From NCBI RefSeq assembly GCF_000001735.4, contig NC_003076.8, positions 26,539,835-26,603,834 of the forward strand: a stretch of DNA of 64,000 nt, given 5' to 3'. Shown here piece after piece: positions 56,373 through 64,000 of this stretch. The position numbers and the translations under genes were made by a program. Within the stretch, counting starts at the first letter, position 1. Each line of letters opens with the position of its first letter. The notes beneath the pieces were generated by a model. The model was not told where the DNA came from. It searched no databases and saw only the letters and a program-made list of their open reading frames with translations. This DNA comes from Arabidopsis thaliana (Eukaryota > Streptophyta > Magnoliopsida > Brassicales > Brassicaceae).

Positions 56373-58358
56373 ATGTTTTCTATCATCTTCTCGAACCCTG
56401 TCAAGCCTTTTAACTCCGTAATTATCCATCAAATTCGATTCTTTTCCCGTGACCCATTCCCCAACAAAGTCCAGCACTACCTTTACAGAGCAAACCTCAT
56501 CGACTCTATCCGTCTTAGCCTCCGCTCCCCAACAACCTCAGACAGGACACTAGCTTCTCTTCTAAACCACCGTCTTCTCGATTCCTTTGTCGTCAAAAAC
56601 GCTTTACGCTCATCTCCTTCTGTGTCTTCTGCTTGGTCTATCTTCAAAACTCTTAGTCACAAAAGCCCTCGCTTTTCTTTTGAAACTGAGACACTTCACG
56701 CCTTTGCCACTGTTCTTGCAAAGTTTCAGCGATCTTCAGAGCTTAACTCTCTAATTGGAGTTGTCAATGCTTGGAAATTCAGGAATGTTCATTTCAGCTT
56801 TATGAATCTCTTGAACTTGTATGCAACTGCTGGTGATTTCGACTCGGTTCTTAAGACGTGGGACGAGTATAGATGCTCAGGAGAGGAGAAGAAAGGCTGC
56901 ACTGAGTCTTATAACATTGTGATGCAAGTTTACATGACTTTAGGTAAAGACTCTGAGGCTGTACAGACTTTTGATCAGATAATCAACGAAGGAGGGATTC
57001 CTAATTCAAGAACATTCACTATTATGATTGAGCATCTTGTGAAATTGGGGAATCTTGATGCAGCCATGAAGATTTTTGAGACCTTGCCTTTGATGAGGAT
57101 TACGCGGACTCTGAAGCATTATTCGGTTTTGGTTGAAGCCTTTGTTGATGCACAACGGTTTGATGAAGTCAAGACTCTGATTGCTGAGATGAAATCTGAT
57201 GGGAAGTTCCCTAGTAGACGCATGCTTGAGCCCCTGAAACGCATGAGGGAGGCTGGTTTTGAACATGAAACAGAGGAGTTTTTGAGAGAAATGTTGCCGG
57301 ATGAGAGGATCAAGGACATTTCTATGTATTCTATGGATAATCCCAGCGATAGCGAAGACGAAGGAGACGAGTACAAAGATGATGTTAATGAAGCTCAAGT
57401 TAAGTTGAAGCCATGGCTGGATCCAAAAGCTTTAGCAACTTCGTTAAAGAAGTGGAGCTCTGATGCAGTCACTGCTTTGGAAGAAGCTAACTTCGTTTGG
57501 ACAAATCTATTGGTCTGCAAGATGCTAAGAAACTTCAGAGCACCTGAAACAGCATGGAGTTTCTTCTGCTGGGTGGCGATTCAACCAGGATTCACCCACG
57601 ACGCCTATACGATTGAGAGAATGATGGCTATGTTAGCACGCAATGGCCAAGTTGAACTGGTCGATAAGCTCATCTCGAAAGTGAGAATCGAAGGGATCAA
57701 ATTACCATTCAGCACCATCAGGCTGATCATTGATCTCTACGGAATTTCAAAGAAACCGGAAGCAGCCATCAAGGTTTTCAACGAAGACAGAACACTCTGC
57801 GGTTCGATATCTGATTTCAACCTCATGCTGTTGTACTCATCCCTCTTGAGAACATTAACAAAATGCAAGAGAAACGCAGAGGCTTTAGAAACGCTAGAAG
57901 ATATGATGTTGACAGGAGTTTCTCCTGATATCCAGACGTTCTCGGGTTTAATGTACCACTTTGCATTGCAGGGAGAGATTCAAACAGTTGAGAGACTTTT
58001 CTCAATGGTGAGACAGATTGGTCTTGAACCTGATCCGTACATGTTAAAGCTTCTAGTTCAAGCGTATTGCAGATGCGAAAGATCAGTGCTTGCTTACAGA
58101 GTGTTCCAAGACATGAAAGATTCGAATCTGATGCCTGACAGAGAGACGAAAGAGCTGCTTGTTAAGAGTTTGTGGAGAGAAGAGAAGCGAAAAGAAGCGG
58201 CTGCGGTTGAAGAGAGCTACGAGGAAGAGAATGATAACAAGAATAGTAGTAACGTTTTGCGTTTGGCGTTGAAGGGTCATGTGTGGACCATTAGTTCTAC
58301 AGACATTTCTCGAGTCTACAATCTCTACCGCGATTGTGTTCTGAAAACTTCGACTTGA
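56373..58358 (+). CDS. P-class pentatricopeptide repeat protein, organelle-targeted
   Basis: Intronless, 661 residues, inserted between DAR5 and DAR3. N terminus MFSIIFSNPVKPFNSVIIHQ, then FFSRDPFP, fits a mitochondrial presequence. PPR units of 35 residues occur in two blocks: residues about 180-310 (ESYNIVMQVYMTLGKDSEAV, NSRTFTIMIEHLVKLGNLD) and about 420-610 (DIQTFSGLMYHFALQGEIQT, DPYMLKLLVQAYCRCERSVL), with an acidic linker near 325-340 (SDSEDEGDEYKDDVNEA). There is no E or DYW region, so a role in transcript stability, splicing or translation is more likely than editing. From memory At5g66631. RNA target unknown. Confidence 0.9.
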   Translation: MFSIIFSNPVKPFNSVIIHQIRFFSRDPFPNKVQHYLYRANLIDSIRLSLRSPTTSDRTLASLLNHRLLDSFVVKNALRSSPSVSSAWSIFKTLSHKSPRFSFETETLHAFATVLAKFQRSSELNSLIGVVNAWKFRNVHFSFMNLLNLYATAGDFDSVLKTWDEYRCSGEEKKGCTESYNIVMQVYMTLGKDSEAVQTFDQIINEGGIPNSRTFTIMIEHLVKLGNLDAAMKIFETLPLMRITRTLKHYSVLVEAFVDAQRFDEVKTLIAEMKSDGKFPSRRMLEPLKRMREAGFEHETEEFLREMLPDERIKDISMYSMDNPSDSEDEGDEYKDDVNEAQVKLKPWLDPKALATSLKKWSSDAVTALEEANFVWTNLLVCKMLRNFRAPETAWSFFCWVAIQPGFTHDAYTIERMMAMLARNGQVELVDKLISKVRIEGIKLPFSTIRLIIDLYGISKKPEAAIKVFNEDRTLCGSISDFNLMLLYSSLLRTLTKCKRNAEALETLEDMMLTGVSPDIQTFSGLMYHFALQGEIQTVERLFSMVRQIGLEPDPYMLKLLVQAYCRCERSVLAYRVFQDMKDSNLMPDRETKELLVKSLWREEKRKEAAAVEESYEEENDNKNSSNVLRLALKGHVWTISSTDISRVYNLYRDCVLKTST

Positions 58359-59778
58359 CAACATTTATTCTAAGTTTCGTTTTTATTGGGCCCAATGATC
58401 GTTAAAGGCCCATAGAGTCTGTTGCTGATATATTATCTTAAAGCTGGTTGGTAAATTAATGGGTCAACGCCATTCAAACTAGGCAAACAAGAATATACAA
58501 CCGTGCCTCACACGCTCTCATATCTTTTCTTTGATCGTTGATAGTTACTTTTTGGTCAGTATTCGGACTTTGACTATGAGAACCACGTGAATGGCCCATT
58601 CAAATAGGTGTAAGTGTAACATCTTTTTATCCTTTTTTTAATTAGGATCATACTAAATTAATAACAAGAATCATAAATTCCATTGGCAATATTTGCGAAA
58701 ACATATAAATTGGCAATCAAATCATTTGTTTTTGAAAATCAGATAGTCAAAATATTCTATACTGTATATTGAATTTTGCAACCGAAATCATTTACACTAT
58801 AAATCGATTTTTCTTTGGTTTCAACCATAGAAGATTATCTAAAACCGATCCAGGGATTATGTTCGAAATAAAATAAAATATAAACCATCATCATCTCAAA
58901 AGAAAAATACTATAGTAAGCCTAAAAGTGAAAAAATCACACCTAGCCACTAGCATATAAAGAAACAAAAACATTTTCATATATTACCAAATGTTGAGAGC
59001 ACATGGGAGCTGTTATATTATATTATTATTATTTGACGTTGACCACTTGACCATCTAAATGAAATGGGATGAATCTCTCTACGCGGTACCTAAAAAAAAT
59101 CCAAAAAAGTAACTTTAACCCAACTTTACAAAATTTATATTTTCTCCAACTTTACAAATTAATTATTTTTACAAAAAAATATGTTAATTATATTATTTCT
59201 CTATAATTGTGTACGGTCGCCTCCGTAGAATTTATTCATTAGAGTAGCCAAAAGTAAATATTTTTAACTTTTTAGAAAGAAAAAAAATTAAGCCTTAAAC
59301 TGTGTAAATTTCGCAAATCTACTTTTACATAAGAAACCTTAGTATTTTAGTGTTCTACTGATATGGTACTTTAGGAATATACTGATATGACTGACATTCT
59401 ATTTGATTTTATCCTACGGCCTGACAAATCTGAAACTCTATACATTCTCTGCAAATGTTGTGCCTTTATTTAACATTTTTATAATATAGTTTTTCTTTTC
59501 TCTTTCCCTTGTATATAAAACCTTATAAGAAAAGCTAGGCCACTAGTGCGCTATTCTCCCTCCTCTCTGCTCCCCTAGTATCTCTCTCTGTCTCTCCCTC
59601 TCGAGATTAATTCAAACATGAAAAGCAAATTGGCTCTAATATTTCAGGAAATTTCTTAAACATTTCATTGAAACTTTGGCGAAGTTTCCATTTAGAGTAA
59701 AGCAAAGAATTAGATTTAATTTGGTGTTTCTTTGGCCTTTTTTCCCCCTTTGAACGGTGGAGAAGTGAATTTAAGAGT
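58359..59778. other. Intergenic: PPR 3' flank and DAR3 promoter
   Basis: 1.4 kb, AT-rich, no gene. A TATA-like stretch (GTATATAAAA) lies near 59511-59520, and a CT-rich leader follows from 59555 to the DAR3 ATG at 59779. Confidence 0.5.
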
Positions 59779-61931
59779 ATGTCGTGTTGCTTCTCCTGCT
59801 TCAAACATGATCCATCTAAGGTTTTTAGATTCGTTTTCTTTGCTTATATTACAAGTCTTTTAATTTGAAAAGTCCTGGTCCATATTTTGATTTCTAGGCT
59901 TACCTATGTATAACTTTTAATTGGCAAGCCAGGATCCTTTAAATACCGCCTTGGTAATTTCACGGTATGAAGAAGAAGATCGCATGGTACGTCGGAAAAG
60001 ACAAGAAGAAGATGAAAAGATTGAGATTGAAAGGGTTAAGGAAGAAAGTTTGAAGCTAGCTAAGCAGGCGGAAGAAAAGAGAAGATTAGAAGAGTCGAAG
60101 GAGCAAGGCAAAAGAATACAAGTGGACGATGATCAGCTTGCAAAGACTACTTCTAAAGATAAGGGACAAATTAATCATTCCAAAGATGTAGTGGAAGAAG
60201 ATGTGAATCCTCCTCCTAGGTAAAGCTATATCCTATATATATGTGTTCCACTGCGCAATTTTGTATTTAGAGATTTTTGGCTCAAATCAAGTATTGTTTT
60301 ACTTTACTTGTAGCAGTATTGATGGCAAATCTGAGATTGGAGATGGAACATCTGTCAATCCTCGATGTTTATGTTGTTTTCATTGCCACAGACCATTTGT
60401 TATGCACGAGGTCTAAAACCATACATACAACTTGCAAACTCCTTTGTCTTGTTGTTTTCTGATGTATATAACTCCTTAGATTTTGAAGAAGGGAAAATTT
60501 CACATAGATTGCTACAAGGAGTACTACCGTAATCGCAACTGCTATGTTTGCCAACAAAAGGTAAATAAATTCTCATTAATTAGTTTGGTTTTACAGATTG
60601 TAGTAAAGTGAACAGAATTGGTTTATTTATGACTTAATGAATGTGAAATACAACTCTTTCAGATTCCTGTAAATGCGGAAGGTATAAGAAAGTTCAGTGA
60701 GCATCCGTTCTGGAAGGAGAAATACTGTCCTATTCATGATGAGGATGGAACTGCCAAGTGTTGCAGCTGTGAAAGATTAGAGGTACTAATATAATATTTG
60801 ATCGAGTTTAGTTATAAACAGAGAAGAAAAAGCCTTGTGGCTTATGACTTGTGATTTGCAGCCTAGGGGAACGAACTATGTAATGCTTGGTGATTTCCGG
60901 TGGCTATGTATAGAGTGTATGGGATCAGCGGTTATGGATACTAACGAAGTCCAGCCTTTGCACTTTGAAATCCGTGAATTCTTCGAAGGCTTGTTCTTGA
61001 AGGTTGACAAAGAATTTGCTCTGCTTCTTGTCGAGAAACAAGCGCTTAATAAAGCTGAGGAAGAAGAGAAGATCGTGAGTATATTTAGAAAACACATCCC
61101 TCATCACTTTGTAACTCATCTTTGTTTCTCATATTTATGTCAATACAAACAGGACTACCATCGTGCAGCCGTAACCAGAGGTCTTTGCATGTCTGAAGAG
61201 CAAATTGTCCCAAGTGTAAGGCCAATCAATATACACACTTTCAGAGACTAAGAGCAATAATGTCTAACTAGATTTTCACTTTGGCTCCACTTCTATATAT
61301 ACAGATAATAAAAGGGCCACGGATGGGACCGGACAATCAGCTAATAACAGACATAGTTACAGAGTCTCAAAGAGTGAGTGGATTCGAGGTTACAGGGATT
61401 CTCATCATATATGGACTTCCTAGGTTACTAACAGGATATATCTTGGCTCACGAGATGATGCATGCTTGGCTTAGACTCAATGGTACGTATTAACTATGAT
61501 TTCTCATCACCAAGAGACATGGAGAGAGTACCTCTTTTATTTTTTTTGTGATTTTGATCACAGGTTATAAGAATCTTAAGTTAGAGCTTGAAGAAGGATT
61601 ATGTCAAGCGTTAGGTCTCAGATGGTTGGAGTCTCAGACATTTGCATCTACTGATGCTGCTGCTGCTGCTGCTGTAGCTTCTTCCTCTTCTTTTTCTTCT
61701 TCCACTGCTCCTCCAGCCGCTATCACGTCAAAGAAAAGTGACGACTGGTCTATTTTCGAGAAGAAGCTCGTAGAGTTTTGCATGAATCAGATCAAAGAGG
61801 ATGATTCACCGGTCTACGGTCTCGGATTCAAACAAGTTTACGAGATGATGGTCTCAAATAACTACAACATTAAGGATACCCTTAAAGATATCGTTAGCGC
61901 TTCCAACGCTACACCAGATTCAACGGTTTGA
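59779..61931 (+). CDS. DAR3: DA1-related protein 3: reduced UIM/LIM region, DA1 peptidase domain
   Basis: Exons 59779-59820, 59933-60219, 60314-60410, 60480-60560, 60663-60782, 60862-61074, 61153-61215, 61305-61482, 61564-61931 give 482 residues. The start [14 protein letters not shown] matches the Cys motif of DAR7 and DAR6. Exon 2 is a short Glu/Lys helix with no clear UIM (a remnant [13 protein letters not shown]). The first LIM finger is eroded: the usual CxxC and the HP/C stretch are shortened ([20 protein letters not shown]), but CCFHC and CYVC remain. HEMMH at 350-354 is intact; downstream [14 protein letters not shown] has Leu where relatives have His. One intron present in the other three genes is missing (61422 region). 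Peptidase fold probably kept, LIM function doubtful. From memory At5g66640. Confidence 0.85.
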
Positions 61932-63369
61932 ATCAGCCCATACATTATACCAACAATACCTTCTGAAGAAAAAAGAAGAAAATCATAATAATTAATTGAT
62001 TCCCATTTGTAAAAATAAAAAGAAAGGATTTCCCGTAAAAAAATAAGGAAATCAAAATCATATTTTTCTTGAATTGCAGTTTTTTTGGTCAAAAAAATAT
62101 ACGACAGTTTTTTGTAGTTGTCGGCCGACATTTATCAAAACAAACATATCTCACAAGGACAACAGAAAGTGGAGAAAGATTTACAAAAGGTTTTGGCTCG
62201 AAAATTGAAATGTCTTAACAAGTTGGGAAAAGAAAAAAGTTGGACCAGAAAAGAACTTGACAAGGTTGATTTTTCATTTTTGAAGAGAGCGATAGTTTGG
62301 ACTACTACTATATAGTATGAGAGATTAATAAGTGGTCTGTTTTTCAATAATTGACTATACTGTTTCATTCATAAAGTATAACATTAATAATTTAAAGTTT
62401 ATATCTTTCGTATTAATTCTACTGTTCATATTAATGTTTAAATTACATATTAGCACTTAAACATGTAAAATATAATTAATATTAATAGAATACTCCTAAA
62501 ATACACACTATTACCCATAGACATATACGTTTAGTCTAAAGTAGAAGCGAAAAATGTACTACCTAAAATTCTTAGAAAAAAGAAGCTCTCGAGTCGTTTG
62601 ACGGATAAAACAAGAAAGATTGTAGAAAAAGAATGAAATTCGTTGATTCTTTCGTTCAACAAGAGAAACCGATAAGAATAAAAAGTAACGTACCACATCT
62701 GTTTCATTATGTAAGATGTTTAAACAATCTTATCTTGTTTCATTTTATTTAAAATTTTCAAGTTTTATGCATTTTTTAATACTATATATATCTTATTGTG
62801 TTGGGGCTATAGCCTATAGGTATCTTGCGTGTTATACAATGTGTGTTTCGTTGGATTTATAATTTCTGCATCACTAAATGCTAAAACACGCCCGGTGAAT
62901 TATTCTTTCTACAATGTTACCTATATTTCGTATTTTTTTTGTGAATACTTGGAAATACGTGTGTTCCAACTGTATAGTCCATGCTTTTTAGTTTTGTAAC
63001 AGAAATTTGTTTTTTCTCTTAGTTGGGATACAAACGTGTGAATAAACACTTATTACGTATCCACCCATTTTGAATTAAGTTTGCCATCCACACGGGCACG
63101 GCTGGCACAATTGTGCATATTCATACATTTATGATTCATTCATTTTAGAAGTCAACTGATCCAACAAAAAATAAAAAAATTGGAAATATTATTTACTTTC
63201 ATTGTTAGTTTAGTAGTAATAATTAATTGATTTAGTTATTTAGTGTTACCCCCGCATGAGAAGACTTTTTTTTATCCCTCTAAAACTAATTATTCTCTAC
63301 GAAAATTTCAGTCGTCTATACATTAATTTAGCATCCGATTTAGGAAAAAGAAGAAGAAAAGAATTACGA
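61932..63369. other. Intergenic: DAR3 3' flank and 3' flank of the MCU-like gene
   Basis: 1.4 kb, strongly AT-rich, no gene, RNA gene or element recognised. A small plus frame at 62118-62315 is basic and unsupported. Confidence 0.5.
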
Positions 63370-64000
63370 TCAACAACGACCAGATTTAGTCAAATTTGGA
63401 CGATGCATCTTCTGTAGCTTGGTAAATCGATCGATATCGAAATCAAGCATTTTAATCAAACGTTTCTGCTTCGTCTCGAACCGGCTTTTGTAAAAACCTT
63501 CAAAGGAAGGTTCCTTTGAAGTTCGGAGGAAGAAGGCGTAACCAGCCATGAAATATGTCGAAGTTACGTAGAAGCATATGGGTTCCATCACGTCCCACGA
63601 CAGTTCCCAAAACGTCAGCCTAAAAAATCCAACTGTTTGGGCCATTATTAGGCCTAATCCGGCCCATAATTCTTTTCGAACCAGATCATCGGCTCTTTTG
63701 TCGATATCTGATTTTATGATCTCAAGTTGTTCGAACTCTTGTCTTGTCTCGGCGTCGAGACTGGGTTCGAGTGTCGGAATCAGACCAGCCATGGCGCTTG
63801 TTAGCTGTAATCACACAGAAGAAGAAGAACAAATTAGATCAAGAATGTTAAATTTGATTTAAGAATTTGCAATGCATGTAGAGTTTAATTACCTCTTCGG
63901 GTTTAAGGCAGACGAGTTTTCCCAAAACGATGACGTTTCCAGCTTCGTCAAGCATATTCGCGACCCGGTTACCTTGTTCAGGATCCGAACTGTATTCTCC
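63370..64000 (-). CDS. CMCU: MCU-family calcium uniporter pore protein, C-terminal part (runs off the right edge)
   Basis: Two exons: 63370-63804 (145 codons with stop) and 63893 to beyond 64000, joined in phase 0 (LVCLKPEE then LTSAMAGLIP). Visible: 36 residues of the upstream domain (DEAGNVIVLGKLVCLKPEE), a coiled-coil block (ETRQEFEQLEIIKSDIDKRA), first membrane helix (LWAGLGLIMAQTVGFFRLTF), the pore loop WELSWDVMEPICFY, second membrane helix (TSTYFMAGYAFFL) and a basic tail with coiled coil. The pore motif is DVME rather than the common DIME. From memory At5g66650, reported as a plastid-located uniporter; the targeting sequence lies outside the window, so location cannot be judged here. 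Confidence 0.9.

Noticed and set aside
62118-62315. Small basic plus frame downstream of DAR3
   Set aside because: AT-rich, no motif, no promoter signal; likely chance.

Overview
The window is nuclear DNA of a flowering plant. Intron phases, AT-rich introns, PsbO, PPR, NPH3 and DA1-related genes, and the gene order all fit Arabidopsis, and the spliced protein lengths agree with what I remember for A. thaliana chromosome 5, loci At5g66460 to At5g66650. Locus names and gene symbols are from memory, not from a search. Exon limits were worked out by hand from GT/AG sites, reading frame and family knowledge. No LTR element, virus-like element, CRISPR array or intact DNA transposon was seen.

Layout. 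1-1003 (-): N-terminal part of a GH5 mannanase (MAN7). 2152-4468 (-): chloroplast-type Era GTPase. 4903-6642 (-): coiled-coil protein with a C-terminal membrane segment. 7589-7918 (-): small basic protein. 8242-9840 (-): PPR protein. 10182-11662 (-): mitochondrial gamma carbonic anhydrase 3, divergent from 12045-13907 (+), a DYW-type PPR editing factor. 13987-15741 (-): aldose-1-epimerase-like enzyme. 16189-16262 (-): tRNA-Asn. 16819-19476 (-): MPP10. 19918-21328 (-): Maf-like pyrophosphatase. 24534-26828 (+): NPH3 family. 27533-27901 (+): three box C/D snoRNAs. 28563-28636 (+): tRNA-Ile. 28910-30290 (+): PSBO1. 32890-33360 (+): PADRE/DUF4228 protein. 34421-34978 (+): CAP/PR-1-like secreted protein. 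35271-38481 (-): DUF547 protein. 41314-41619 (-): small hypothetical gene. About 42.1-44.7 kb: degenerate repeats and a starch-synthase-like fragment.

The right third is a tandem cluster of four DA1-related (DAR) genes on the + strand: DAR7 (45389-47921), DAR6 (49404-52172), DAR5 (52886-55857) and DAR3 (59779-61931), with a P-type PPR gene (56373-58358) between DAR5 and DAR3. All four keep a HEMMH metallopeptidase motif, but their N-terminal regions differ. DAR7 and DAR6 carry UIM-like repeats, DAR5 has an RPW8 plus partial NB-ARC module in their place, and DAR3 has lost the UIMs and part of its LIM domain. The window ends in a partial MCU-family channel gene (63370 to beyond 64000, -).

The most interesting content is this DAR cluster: a receptor-like N terminus joined to a peptidase, a recent DAR6/DAR5 duplication that includes introns and 3' flank, an intron of DAR7 that can be read through in frame, an exact intron loss in DAR3, and an N-terminal Cys motif shared by three members. 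The duplicated U15-like snoRNA pair with a third, unassigned C/D snoRNA behind a site-II/telo-box promoter is also notable.
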